A stretch of DNA of 64,000 nt from contig NC_088316.1 of NCBI RefSeq assembly GCF_910592395.1, positions 12,402,001 to 12,466,000 of the forward strand. The letters are read 5' to 3'. The notes under the pieces were generated by a model, which made no database searches, was not told where the DNA came from, and saw only the letters and a list, made by a program, of their open reading frames with translations. This stretch comes from Lineus longissimus. Its lineage: Eukaryota > Nemertea > Pilidiophora > Heteronemertea > Lineidae. Each line of letters begins with the position of its first letter. The stretch's first letter is position 1. Positions 12,801 through 27,800 of the stretch are shown here, in pieces. The translations under genes were made by a program, and so were the position numbers.

Positions 12801-15800
12801 GGTGGTTAAAGGGCACCTTTACAAAGGGCAAGAGTATGTTAAATAGGGCTATGTGAAACAGATGCACCAGCTAAATAAGGTTCTCACAGTATGTAATGAA
12901 ACACTGTCAGTGTTCTGTCTAGATTGGGAACCTTGAGGCTTCGTGTACACCAGTGTTGTCCGTAGCAGCCCGAATGGTGCCCTGTGCGTGTTCCCGTAAA
13001 AAATGCTTTCCTGGCCAGCCACTCCTCCAGCAAACTATTGATTTAGCGCTCATCAAATTTACCTACTGCAAAGTCTACACTTTTTTTGCTGAAGCTTTTT
13101 GAAATTATGTATTGGAAGGGTTTGAACACTGTCAGAGTTCTGTCTAGATTGGGAACCTTGAGGCTTCGTGCACATGGTGTTCTCTGTAGCAGGCTAAGGG
13201 GTTCCTCTTGCCTCTTTTCCGCCAAAATGTTCCCCAGGCCAGCTATTCCTCTAGAAAATATTGTTTTACCACTGTTGGAATTAACCCAAGGCAAGGTCGA
13301 TTTTTTTGTGAAATTTTGTTTGAAAATTGCAGTTTTCTATCAAATTGGATATACATATAGAGTTTTCTTGTCCTTGTTAGGTTCCCCCAATTTCATGCAA
13401 GTCGGCCTCTCAATGGTCATTCAGGAAGTCCACAAATTTGGTAACTATAAAAATCAAGTTTCCTGGAAATCTAGTTTGCCATCTTCCTCAGTCTCCTCTG
13501 GCTGCCTCCCAGTCACAATCTCCCAACCTTTTCATTACCAATTTTCCCACATAAGCCAATTGCTTGCCAAATATTTCACCTGTAGAATAGTTCGCATGTC
13601 AATTTCTTAGCTTTGAAAAAATCTTTGCGGTGAAAATCTTTTGGTCATTTTGTTCTGTTTTAGAGCTAGATGTATTGAGAAAACACAGAGCTGTCCCAAC
13701 CAGTGTTGTATTCACAGTATATGCATTGAAATAATCACCTTTCTAGTTTCCCTTGGCTGATAAATTGAGTTGCTTGTATCATTATACTCGTTTTCCTTTC
13801 AAATTAGTGGAAAAAAAGTAACATGTGGAGTTGTTCGTCTGCAGTGTAAGGCATTGGCAAGAATTCAACCTGAGCCAAACTGACTGTAAAATCCTGTTCC
13901 CTTTTTAATAGTCATGGTGCAGGTGCCTGGCGTTTGCTGAAAACTTGCTTGACATATCCTTCCTCCTCTCCAATGTTGCTGACATAGCTTACACCTTGTT
14001 TGCCCGTGGGTTTTACAAAATATGCTTCTGGGTGCCCGCATGAGATAATTGCCTGTGTTTTGAATGGGTCTTGTCCAGGGAGTAATTTTCCTGCCTCCGT
14101 TTTGGGTCTAGGACATTTACATCCTTAACAAAGAGGATCTACTAGTGCTATTGCGCGCACAATGAAAAAATCCTCCCCTTTTGCATGCGAGAAGATGAAG
14201 AAGAGTCCTCTCCTTTTTTTGCAGACATGTGCATGATGATGTATTTCCCAGTTGAAAAATTATGTTTTTTTACTGATTTGGTACGACTGACGAGTGAAAA
14301 ACTTGTGTTTCCGGTATCCAAAAACTCCTAATTGTCCAGGGGGTAAAAGTCTTGGGGGTAAATGTCCAGGGGGTAAACATCTGGGGGGTTAATGTCAAGG
14401 GGGTAGAAGTCTGGGGGTAAACGTCTGGGGTAAATGTCTGGGGGTTATTGTCCAGGGGGTAAACTTCTGAGGGTAACCGGAAGTTTAACCATTAACCCTC
14501 CAGACTCCAGGGGGAGGAATCTGGGGAGTTAATGTTCAGGGGAGATGTCTGGGGGTAAATGTCCAGGGGTAAACGTCTGGGGGTTAATATCCAGGGGTAA
14601 ATGTTTGGGGGTTAATGTCCAGGGGGTAGGAGTCTGGGGGTAAAAGTCTGAGGAGGTAAAAGTCTGGGGGGTTATTGTCCATGGGTAAACCTCCGGGGTT
14701 CATGTCCGGGGGTTCATGTCCGGGGGTTCATGTCCGGGGGTTCATGTCCGGGGGTTCATGTCCGGGGGTTCATGTCCGGGGGTTCATGTCCGGGGGTACA
14801 TGTCCGGGGGGGGGGGTAATTGTCCTGCTTCCGTAATAGAGGGTGGTCTAATATTCTACGAGATTCTACTGCGGCACAAATATCTACGTCGAAAATGACC
14901 ATTAAAACATTTCATGTGCATTTAGACTCGCTCGTATGACTCATGTCTGACTGTCCAAATGTATTTTCAGGCAAATCAAAGGAGACGGAAGAACTGTTGA
15001 AGCATTTCCAGACCGTCGAACGTTATGAGCCGTCACCTGAAGCCAGGGCCATCGTCGAGGTCAAACTACAGTATGTATCTAAAATTGATTAAAATGTTGC
15101 AGAATTTGAAATTGGTTGCTTGAAAGGGGGACTATAGGCAGGAGCAGAGGGGCTGATTTGGCCATCTTCAAGTGACTAGTATACACAGTAAGGGCCCTTT
15201 GCCATGTCAGATTCAGCACTTAATACATTCCTCGTACAAGCGTGAATCATTTCTACGTACTGTGAGATGTGAGAGACCCCTATTGGTGACTTTGTGTAAC
15301 TTTATCTTGCCTGCCTAGCTGCTGCCTATATTGTCCTTTTAAAGATGCAAGATTCCCAGCTGTGTTCAATGCCTTTATCATATACCCTATGTGCGTTGAT
15401 CCGGTTGCCAAAATTGAAAACCACAGGAAAGTTGTTGAAATATGTTGTAAATACTTAATACTATGATGATTTGTCCTCACGTCGAAGGTGGCAGCCTCCA
15501 TCGGGTCAATTGTGGTGCTGGTCTGTCAGAAATCCAGAAACATGTGGGCTTCTATCATGGGGAAACTCCTGTGTGGTTATGCAGATGATGGATATGTCCT
15601 GCTGTGGGACTCAGCCTTTGATCTAAATATCCCGATTGGTTTTGTTTTCCAGGGCAATGGAGGTGCTGGACCTGCTGTTCACCTTCCAATACCACTCTGC
15701 TCTCGAGGTAGGTTTTTTAACTCTTTCAGTGCCAAGATCGTACATGTACGACCTAAATTTTAGTTCCACCAGACAACATCAGATGTCCCCAGCTACTCAA

Positions 15801-18800
15801 ATGTGTTTTATATGGTTTCTCTGGCCAGGGGTGTCCAAATTGAATAATTTTTTTCCATAAAATTTGACCTCTCTAATCAGGACACCTCTCTCTTAGGGAC
15901 AGCATTTGTCAGTCCCGAGGGTGTCCTTAATAGAGAGGTTATACCGTACAATGGCCCTGTAAGTTTTCAGTTAAGGGGTTTTTTTATAGTAAGGGTCTCC
16001 ATTCTGTATCTAGATTCGTCTCATTCTTCAGGGCTTCGTGTCCATGTTCAAGTATGTCGAGCGTAAAGCGCGCATGAAGCAGCGTCATGGCGGCTCACTC
16101 AGCGGGATGTTGTACGAGACGTTCGAACAAACAAAAGAACAAATGTAAGTGCCCTGTATTGTTAAATAGAGAGGTTACGATTTTCGATACGAGAACGAAA
16201 ATGAGGTGGTGTTTTGACGATAGATACTGCAGAGTTTACTTCATTTTTCAGGACCTGTAGGAAAGCGTTGAAAAAGCTTGAAGACCTGTTTGACAAAGTC
16301 TCCTACTTTGATGCTGAGCAGATCACTGACATTCTCATGGTGAGTTCATAGTATTTTTTGGTCCTTATTCACTTTCGAGTCATGAGTCCTGAGAGGAGTC
16401 TCATAGCCCAGTGGTTCCCTGCTGCTGGCTGTCACTCAATAGGAGTTGGCTTTGATCCTGGGGAGAATACAGGATTGTAGTTTCGGAAGAACTGGCATCT
16501 TTCAAGGAACTAAAATTTACCACAAGTTTTTGGCTCGACCTGAGATTTGTTACTGAGAGTCTGTTGATTCAGACTAAAGGCCCTTGTCCCTTGTAACGGA
16601 GTGTTGATGCTAGGGTAAGTGAGAGATCCCATGCAGGTGGACAGTAGCCTATAGTGGACCCACACCTTAAGCGAAAATCCAATAGGGTTACAATGCAGAA
16701 AATGATGATTGATGATGAATTCGAAACTTTCATATTTCAGGATTTGTCGAACTATAAATACGACGAAATGGTGACAAAATCTGTCGGCTTGATGAACAAG
16801 TATTACAGTGCGCGGGCACATCTCTTCCGAAGGGCTGTCCATAGCCAGGTAAGTCTAAGATCGACAAGCCCATCCCTCTTACAAAAGTAATGGGCATTGC
16901 CCTCGAATGGTGGCGTTTCATTCCCCCAAAAGCAAAAGTAAACAAAATTTAACTTTACTATATTCTGACGTGACACATCACCATACATTTAGTGATTGGT
17001 CGATTTGAAAAGAACACAGTGCATGCATGTGATCATCGGCAGATCATCGCTAAAAATAGAAGCCAACCTCCAAACAGCTATTATAAAAATACGGACCCCA
17101 AACATGGGCATTACATTGCAAAATACACTGCAGAGCCAGGGCCTCTGTCTGTGTACAGTTTAGTAGAACAAATTGAATTACGGCTGGAATGCCTGCCGTG
17201 TTCAAGGGCGCAAACTGATGTTAACGTGAGCTCATTTCATCAGCCTCAGCAGACTTAGGTAAGTAACCAATCAAAAATCAGTGGATAACACTTTGATACG
17301 TTGCCTGAGAAGTCGCAATACCACCGTAAGAGATCACTACACTCCTGCACATCAGTCACCTAAAAGACCATGGTTCATAGAGTCAACCTAACAAAGTGTT
17401 TAAGTCTACACAAACTTCTGCCAAAAGTTGACAGTTTTTTTCATGTATCTTTATTTGTGTTTATCTTCCACCTTAACTTGACATTCTCCCATCTATTTCA
17501 GGTGCTGATAACTGAAGAGTCCAAGTCCGTCTACAAGGAAGCCCAGAAGAACATCCCAGTATTACGGCGACTGACTAAGGCGAGACTGAATGAGGAGCAA
17601 GCCCAACAGATGGATGACATCTTTGATAAACTTGCCGAGTGAGTTATTTCTTGTATTTATTTCAGTCTATTACAAGTAGGTTTGAAAACCATTACCCCAA
17701 GTCGAAAAAAGTGACGTCAATTTTAAGGTTGTTGCTCCTCGAAGGCCTAAATGCATTTGACGTTGATTAACGTCATTGCTCCTCGAAGGCCTAAATGCAT
17801 TTGACGTTGATTAACGTCATTGCACCGCTAAAGTGTTAAACATGGCAAAGAATTGCTGCTGTGGATTGTGTCAAACTTTTGGATAAATTATACATCTCTT
17901 TAACCACAAAATAACATTTTATGTCATTTCAGATTTTGTCACCTTAAGAACAAAAAGGACCGCCCCCATCCGATGAACCAAACCATTCTTATAAACCATG
18001 GTGAGTTACATTTGTCACTAGTTGCTAGTGTCTCTCCTGCTAGTACCTTGTAACTTACTTACAAGTCCAAGAAATAAATAAACCTCCTTCTGTTTTTACT
18101 TCTTCTACACGTACACTCAGACATTGGAAATATTATTCTCCAGGGAGCATTCTTTCTCCAAGGCGGAATTAGCGTTTTAACACCCCACTCCGGTTTGGCA
18201 CCACTTGGCTTAATTGGCCTAGTGACTCTTTGGCCAGAGGGAGAGTCGAGGCTCGCTACTCATGTTTATCTGTTGCTGGGATTGTTGCTTGCCCTAGCAT
18301 AGATACCAGATACAAGGAACCTCGGCTCCTAGTCTCATTCAAAGGACTGAGTGTCGTACCTACGACCTCCTGTTTATAAGCCCGGCGCTCTTAACCACTC
18401 TGCCACTGATCCCCCTTCCTGGGATCAACCCAAGCACAATTGCATGGTAGCCGACAGTGACACATAGGCAAATAGGCTGCTCGATCATTGAATTCCCAGG
18501 CGTTCATGAATCTGCCGCATATATCTTCCAGGTATTCTTTCTGTGATATTTGACCTTCTTGCCCAACACAACCACTGCGACCTCACCCAGGAGAAACCCG
18601 AGGTCCGCGATGTGGTGAAGAAGGCGCTCCGCTGCCTGATGTTCCTGGCCAATGGGAACGACCACGTGCAGAAGCGCACATATGAACGTCTCGACATGCT
18701 GATGAATATCAAAGGTGTGGAGCAGGAGCTTTCACTCTGCTTGAGACAGGTAAGTCTGCCAAGTAATGAGAGGCGTTCTCATAATCGTCCTGAAAAAAAA

Positions 18801-21800
18801 TACAACACTTTCAAAGACGAAGACTCTCGAGTTCCCTAAATGTCAACTAGTTCAAAGCACTGCTATCTGCTAACAGTTGTTTGGCTGCTAAACAACCTTT
18901 ATCTTAGCTAGACTAACCTGGCCCTGGTTGGTTAGTATATAAATCTTGTACATGTACTATACACAGGAGTACAATCCATGGAAGGTAATATCCACACAGA
19001 TCGTGGGATTCTACTTTAAAGGGACACTATAGCTCTCTGCTAGGCAGGCAAGATAAAGTTGCACGAAGTCACCAATAGGGATCTCTCCCATCTCAAAGTC
19101 GGCAAAATTATTCATGCTTGTACGAGAAATATATTTAGTGGTGAATCAAACATGACCCTGAGTGCCCTTTCTGTGCATATTAGTCACCTGAAGATGGCCA
19201 AATTAGCCCCTCTGCTCCTGCCTATATAGTCCCACTTTAAGATACTTTAGCCCATGATCAGATGTAAGGGAAAATCAAGTAGAATTCTTTGGTTCAATGA
19301 CTGCTTTCCACTGATTTCAACACTGCCATAAAAATGTAGTAACACTGCAACCTGACTGAATCCTGACTGACACCACACTGCTTTTCGGTGAGGGGAGTTT
19401 CCAATTTCTCAGAAGCAGTGTTAATATCATCGGTTGATTCCCCATTTCAGGCCTTCATCGGCAGTGAGAGTCTGTGCCTAAAGATCCAGCCCCAGATGAT
19501 CGAACGAATCGTCAAACTTGCCGCGGAGCAGCGCGAGAAAGCACCGGCCCTCCTGGAACTGCTGAGGACGCTGGTCAAGGTCGAGGACCTCGACTTACCA
19601 CTGAAACGTAACCAGATGTATGTTATCAAATATATTATGCACAACTACCACCAGGTGGCATATGTGATAGACCAGCCACGCGAAATGAAGTAAGTGCATT
19701 TGTATATACACATGTAGGCAAGCCTTTTAAATATGGCATGTAAAATAACCTCCTATCAAGGGTTACGCTAACGAGAATCTTATCATCCCTACCAGTGTCG
19801 TAACCAGATTTGATTTTTGCTGGAGGTACATGTATAGAGAGGCCACTGTAGGCTGTCCACCTGTGTGGGATCTTTACTTGATCTGGCATAGTCACTCACA
19901 TACAACGGAGCAAAGTTTCTTAGTCTCATTCGGCAGACACTTATAAAATTTTCATCTCAAAATGAGCCTCAAACATTTTGTGAAGAGCCAGGATGTGCAG
20001 GAATTTTCGTTCCTTGAAAGCCATGCTGGTTGGACCAGAAATACAATTCTTGGCTCTCCCCAGGATCAAACCTGGGCTCTTTTGCATGGTAAACTACTAT
20101 TTTGACCACTAGGCAATGAGGCTCCTCATAAGTAGACTATCAAGTGTGGTAGTATGGCCACCTTGTCATACTATCCTTTCATCTTTGCAGGGAAAAGATA
20201 TTGTGCAATGAATATGGTGCTGCTCATCTGAGATACATGGTGTGTTTGGTCGATCTGCTTGCCACATGTGCTGAGGTAGGTCGAAATATATGACAATTAA
20301 CCGAGTTTTCAGTTTGCTCCGGACACCACAATTGTTGCCCCGATTACCAAACATTTTGACCTATGAATGATGGATGCCAGTGGCTCCCCATTCACTTTCA
20401 CTGCCATCTACTAGCAAGTGTCATTCTCCCTGACATGTTCAAGGTTAGCCTTATCGAACTCTCCAAGAACAGCAGAATTGTTGTTAACAGGAAGTATCCG
20501 AATGATGTACCTCTTCCAGGAAGGTAAACACGTTCGTGAAACTGACTCACAAAAAACCTGGCAAGAGAGAAGAGGGGACCTTGAGAGCAGCACTCTCCTA
20601 GACATGAACAGAAGAGGGACGACTGCCACTTTTCTTCTTGGGCAGGCCACTGCAGACTAAAAGCTTACTTCACGAGGATGACCAGGGTCAAGTCGGGAAG
20701 GTGCAGTTCTTGAGCTCATGCTCTAATGCGTTACGCATCAGAGCATGAGTTCAAGAACTGCCCATCTGGTACACCGAGAGTTTGGCCACATGGTCTAACG
20801 GTGCATTAATGGAAACAGATAACTTTCTCTCTTCAAAGCAATAGCAAGCTGCTCCCATTGCAGGCCTATCCTCTTCTTTGATATTGTTCAAATTTACTCC
20901 ACCTCTTCCAGGGTGAGAATCGCTTCATCGAGTCTCTGTGCCAGAAGTTCATCAAGATCGACGACCTGTTCTGGGTGCTGAACCATCCGAACATCGACAA
21001 CAACCTGAAGAGTCCCTTCCTGAAGTATCTGCTGTGGGCGTACATGAATACCGCCGGGAGCATCATAGAGAGTGGAGCTGCAGAGTTGCCCCATGAAAGG
21101 TAACAAAATTCGTTTTCAAAAATATTGAAAGAAAATAAAAATGAACTCGGATCATTGAATGTGGCTCTGGTTTTCGCAATATGAATGAATGCAATGCAGA
21201 TATAAATATTCGTAGTGTCTCACTACTGAGCTGAGCATCAACACTAGGCGATTTGTAAAATTGCCTGCACCCCACCAGCAGTAGACGATTAGTCACATTA
21301 GGGTTTTTCTTGACCTTTGATCTCAAGCCATGAAACTCCTTTGTGCGGAAACATGCTTGGTTTATCCCCGAGTGACACACTCGGACCATCCATGTTCTAG
21401 TTTCTACATGGTGCAAGCTGTTCACATATAGCACTGATGAGAATCTTACGAAATTCGGCTGTTGGGTTCTTTTGGGCAATCTTCTGTTTGCGTTCCTGAT
21501 TCGTTAATGTTTATTTTCAGCGCCACCTGGGAATACCTTGCCCATCTTGTGACAGAAGTGAATGCATTGACTGTGTATATCATTGAGCAGAAGGACAGCA
21601 TTGAACAGCTGTTGATTAAACCACCGTCCATAAGGTACGCATACATTCTCCTGAAAAAAAAAAAAATCAAACTCAAACGATATTGCTCGCCACACCAAGG
21701 AGCCTCATAGCCTTAAGTGGTTAACACTGCTCAGGCTCACCACAATAAAGTGCTTGGGTGCGATACTGGGGAGAACCCAGGATTGTATTTCTGGATGAAT

Positions 21801-24800
21801 CCATATGTTTTTCAAGGAGCAAAAATTCCTGGCTTTTCACAGTCCTTCGAATGAGACTTGAAACCGAGGTTCCTTGTATCTGGTGTCCATGCGAGGGCAA
21901 GCAAAAGTCCCCACCAAGTGAGAAACATGAGTAGCCAATGCTTGCGTGGACTTTACCTCTGATGGAGTCACCAGGCCAATAAACCAAATTGGCCCATAAA
22001 AAAGGTCCTGCGTTTGAGGAGAGATATTCCCTGAAGATTATCACCTCTAAGTGCTGAGCAAACCCTGAAGAAGGAGAATTTTCTGACCTCAGGCCAAGAG
22101 AAGGGCTCTTTTGAGAAGAGGTGGAATTAACTCGATGGCTGGGTAGCAGGAGTGGGCTGCATTATTTGTAGTAGCCCTTGCCTATCATGTAGGGGACTTT
22201 CATCTCTCATTCATGTGTTCATTGAACAAGCTGTCCAAGTGGTGAAGAGTTTAGGAGACTACCTTCTGCAGACACATCTCGGTATGTTCCTGGCCTCATT
22301 GTGTGCTGTCCTAGATACAAAAGTCGTCTGATGTTCTATTTTCGATTGATCTATTCCAGTCAAGTAGCTGACCCCGAGAACCTGGCTGAGAAGATGCGGT
22401 CAAACCTTCACTACATGTTTGATGGAGTCATGCCATTTCTACAGGTAAGATGATGTTTACAGTTGTTACATCCCTCACAGAGATCTGTGAGCTAAATCAA
22501 AAGTTGGAAGCTGAAATTTCCAAGTCAAAATTTGAAGTTGGGGTTAGTAGTCTTTAATCACTGAAGTTCAAACCAGAGAGACCTCTTTACTGTGAGCCCA
22601 GAGTTCAAGCCACTAGTCCACAGCTGCTTCTTCAGTCGTGTACCCAAATACCTCTGACATCTTTCTGACAGGCACTATTTCTTGCTCCAGGTGTTCTTTA
22701 GGAAGTTCTACTCCGTCGACAAAGAGCTCTATCCCGAAGAATCGCCGATCGTGGATAAATTTGCCCATGCGCTGATGGTGTTCTCCGAGGCTATCGGCTT
22801 CCTCATCAGTAATCCCACCCACATGAGGACTCTTGTCAGCTGCGCGTTGTCTGTGGTACCACAGTCCACACTTCCAGCCAGAGTAAGTATTTTCCATCAG
22901 CCCTGTCAAGTTTTAAAGCCATCTGTTTGATATATACTATCATAGCAGATTTATCATCTGATGATCTCACCACTAATATCCATGTCATCATTCTTGGCGC
23001 GTGTCGGGGAAGAAGCAATGACGCATTTTTGCGAGAACATGTTTTCACTTCATGAGCAAAAAATATGATTCCGAGGACGTAACGCAGACCCTTTGTTTGG
23101 CATTTCCAGACGGGCGCATCACCCTGCCTCAAAAAATGTTTTTGATTTGCAACCTGCCCTCCTCTTCACCCGCCCTGCCCCGAAAAATTTACCAAATAGC
23201 TCCTGCCCCAGTGTAACCATCTGTGCTATACTGTCGAAGTTGCGATGCCATGCTAATGTCATATAAATGCGAAGTCTCTGTCTGTTTTAGTCTCGATCAA
23301 TTTTCATTTCATTATGAGCACATTTAACTTGTGTTTGCGAAATACTTTTGAATTGTGGATTTTTGTTCTGTAAGGTTTCGGACACAAAACATCGAGGCCG
23401 GTTCAGAATTGATGATTTCAGTCCAGCGCCAGGGACACGCGCAACAATTAGTTTAAGTGCCCTTATTTTGCCCCAAGTGCCCTAAAGCCAGCTTAGTCCA
23501 CCCTGCCCGTCCTTGGCCTCCAGCTATGGGTCTGTAATGGAGCAATGATGTAGCGTCAAATACAGAGTGGGTGCCAGTTTCGTGCTGGCAGACAGGGGAG
23601 AACCGGCCTCCAAAAAAAATTAGCTTTGTTGGTCAAATCACTGTCATGACTGTGGTGAAGAAACATCAGACTGTCGGCCTGGGAATCATCTATCGAAGTT
23701 GAACTGATGTCGTGTCTTCCGTTGCCAGTAGAGTAACAAAAGGACTGGTTATTTGTGTTTGAACTGCATGAAAATTTAGAATTTTGAAGAAACGAATAAT
23801 TTTCTGTAAATTAATGGGAGTATTTTGTCATTTATTCTCCTCACTTGTCCCTATAATTTTAACTCTTTCAGTGCCCACGATTTGGGCATTTTGGGGGCAT
23901 TTTCATCATCGAAAATCCCACAAAAATACTTGAGATACACTCATCAAAATTCTTCAAAACCTTTTATCTTTACCCCTACATGTAGCTTCAATAAAACAGT
24001 AGTTTAGTAATAAGTAGCTAGGGCTTATTTTCTGAAGAATTTAAGGGAGCGGTATTTTATGGAAGAAAACATGGTTTTTCTTCCATGAAACTAGGTTATA
24101 TAAGCTTATGGAAGAAAAATTGTTGAAACTGGGTTTTGAAGAGAGAACATGAAACTTGTATTTTTTCAAAGAAGACCAAGTTGTTTTTAAAAACCTAGTT
24201 TTGTTTTCTTCTATTGATATAACCTTGGCTGGTTTTATTGTACAAAACCATGTTTTCTTCCATAAAAACCTAGTTTCATTGAAAAAAACATGGTTTTCTT
24301 CCATAAAACTAAGTTTTGAAAGAAGAAAACCTGGTTTTTTTCCATAAAACTAGATTTTCTTATTTATTGGACGAACGGCTTGCCATTAGCGCCAGGCCCT
24401 TAATCAACGATAGTGATGACCCTGTCATTCTACTTTTATAGGAGCCCATGGTATTGTATTCGCTGATTTCATTCTCAACTATCTATCTGTAACTCTCTTA
24501 TACATTGTCAGCTTGTACCCTCCTTAATATGGTGAATTGGGTTTTTTACCTCTGAAATCTTTTCGCAAATAACCAACGATCTCAAAAACTATGAACGAAC
24601 CCATGTACACTCTCTGTCAAAAGTAAATGAACACCTCTAAACCTTCACATTTAGAAATTGACAATTTCTGAAATTGTGGTGTAAATGATGATTTTTTACC
24701 TGGACTGTTCAGTTAGATTTTGGTGGATAATGTAATCAGATTCCAACTATGATCAGTGCACAGTTTAAGAGTAGCTGAGGATTTACTGGTGTTTATTTAC

Positions 24801-27800
24801 TTTTGACCAAGACCATACAGCTGCAGAGCTTTGAAGATGCTAACTGGATGAATTTCGGATTTTGACATACATGTATATGTGATGCTTTCAAAGTCTTTTC
24901 TACTTCATACAATAGTCACATTCTAATATAACCTTCCCAATTCATGCAACAGTCACATTCTAATATAACCTTCCCTATTCCCCTTTCTTTTTTTGTACAC
25001 ATTGCCTAGTTGGACTAGCTACCGCTATGGTTAATGGGGAGTGGTGCCACTTTTTTAACTTCCAAAAATTGGTGTATTGGGTTGCAGTTCCATTTGTGCA
25101 TATCCCATGCCTTAATTATGGTGCAGGCTTTTTTTTTATTTTCCCGACTCACATGTACAGTACTACCAAAAAGTAAATGTCCACAGGTTTTTTTAGTATC
25201 ACAGAGATAGAATAAGATAATTGAGTGCGGTTTTCAGCAGAGAATGGTATATCTAGTTGGCCATGTATCTGTTGTATTTGGACCCAGCTTATCCTGTCTC
25301 TTCATTATGTAACAGGCAATTTAAAAAATGTCCAAAAAGTAACTTTTTAATTCTATTTTATTTTTGTTCTTTTTCACAAGGTATGGGTGAACTATGATGC
25401 AACAAAGGTTTTTTTTGGCTTTCATTACTAGAAAAGATATATGACCAACTAAATATACCATACTCTGCTGAAAACCGCATTCAAATATTTTATTTTATCT
25501 CTGTGATATTTGTAAAAAACGGTGGCCCTCGCTTCCTGGTAGGAATGTACATTGTACCTAAAGCTTCATATTAGTCTGTAAAAGATGGGGGTTTTTGTAT
25601 CAAATATTTTATTCATATTCTTGTTGATCAATTAGGGTATGACCTGGTGTATAAGAGAGTTACTGTTTTGGATTGTCAAGCTATATTTGTGTCAGTTTTT
25701 CTTGTCTGTGGGTGAGGAACATTTCTAATATAATTTGATCACAAAAAGTTTTTTTAAAAAGGATTTGATTCCCTCTTTATCAGTGTGCCAAGCTATTCTG
25801 AATAATTTTTCAAAAACTACAGTCCAAATCAAAATTGACATCCGTCCTGCTTCATGTCAGTGACACACAACGTATATGTGTGTTGCGCGCTATAAATAAC
25901 ACACCGGTGATGCGCTTATCTCTCTATGTTTTTCTTGAATATCATGCACGACCAACGCACTGGATAGTGTATCAATGATGCGCCAATGACGCGATTTACG
26001 GGATGTCAATTGTAATTTTGACTGTAGGTAAACGAGTTTTGAATCGTATGCACTTCACCCACCTTACATTGAACCATGTACCAGCAGCCAAAGGGTTAAT
26101 TGTGTAGAACTCACTTTATGCTGTTGATGGTGCAGTAGAACCTCTCTATTAAGGACATCATTGGGACTGACAAATGCTGTCCTTAATAGAGAGGTGTCCT
26201 GATAAGAGAGGTCGAAATTAATGGAAACCACCAATTTGGGACCAAAACTAGTGTCCTTAATAGAGAGGTTGTCCTTAATAGAGAGGTGTCCACTAAGGGA
26301 GGTTCCACTGTATATGTTACTGATGTTGATTGACCAACTTGTGGCATTCGTATCACATTTGTCAGGATCTATTGTGTTCTGAAAGTAATTCTGTTTACTT
26401 CATACATGTAGGTTCTCGAGGATTTCCTGGAGAAGTTTGGTTCGGGCCGACTCGACCTGAAGGAGACTAGTGATGAAGTGGCCTATCAGGTAAGCACAGT
26501 AGTTTCGATACCCGTAGCAATTTTGCCCATAGATACAGTTCAAGTCACAATTGACATCCTTTCAGCTTTGCGTCAGTTATGTGCAACATACTTATTGCTA
26601 AATGTCCAGCGTAGCTGAGGTTGGACGCATATTCTGCACGACCTACGCACAGGTGCTCCACTGCCGCGATTAAAGGGATGTCAATTGTGATTTGGGCTGT
26701 AAGTTCGCAACGTGGCATTTTTTCATGTCTTTATAAATCCTTCCCAGCAGGGTCAATGCTTGGATATCTCGCCCACAGGGATGTGCAGTAGGTGACTGCA
26801 CTTGGTGGAAGTGTTGTTGAATCTTCCACCCAACTAGTTGCCCAAAACAATGGACCAAAAAACGTCTGGTTATAAGGATCTATACCACCTCGTACTGTGT
26901 TGATGTCAAAGGGGTCACATGCCCAAGAGACTGTTTGAGGCGATTCGACATTCCATAAAAAAAAGAATTGCCTCATGTCACAAATGACAAGTGAAAAATG
27001 ACACTTTATATTTGGAAACATTAACTCTATGTAAACCTATGTACCGGTAGATAAAATGATATGATGTCATGAATCTTTCAGTAATACACCATGCAACTAC
27101 TACTGTCAAAAGTGAGGAACTGTGATGAATGACATCATGAATCATATGTAGCCCACTCTTCGAAAATCACGTGTTCGTTCTGCATGTCACAAATGACAAG
27201 TGATACGTTACGTGGGGAAACTTGAACTCTATGTAAACCTATGTAAATAGAATAGAATAATATGATGTAATGAATCTTTCAGGAATATACCAACTACTAC
27301 TGCGAGGAAGAAGAACTGAATGCCAAACTCCACACATATGCTGTCAACTACCGTCAGGTGTATGGAGGAGCAAACACCGTCGCCGCCCAACTCAAACATG
27401 CTCCACCCAAAGCAGCAGTCAGACGTGAGTAATACAGTTTTCTGGTGGATGTAGTAATCTAACTGGCCCCATTAAACTCTTTTACCTATATCAAATGTGA
27501 ATGTTCGAGCCGAAATTTATGTTCGCGTCATTTACTCATCATTATTTCAGAATCTTTGTTCTCAAATTTCTCCATTTAACGATTTTCTTGATACCGTTGA
27601 TGAGAGTAAAACAAAAAAACATGACTTACATTTATGATACGTCATGTACAACATACTTCACCAGCTTAGACATGTTAAAGGGGTATGCCTTTCGTATTTG
27701 ATCATGGATCAGAAAAATAGAAATGCAGTAATACACAATGCCCTACTGCAGTTATCATGCATGCAACTTTGCTAAAATTTGGTATGTATAGTATTAGGAT

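Larger units (their letters stand above)
22883..26411 (+). other. Longest intron (3.5 kb), repeat-filled
   Basis: No exon seen. Besides elements listed separately it has a 38-bp tandem duplication at about 24905-24975 (ACAGTCACATTCTAATATAA). Confidence 0.55.

Noticed and set aside
13086-13610. 174-codon open frame
   Set aside because: Within a channel intron, no similarity to the family or any domain I recognise, overlaps a duplicated non-coding block.
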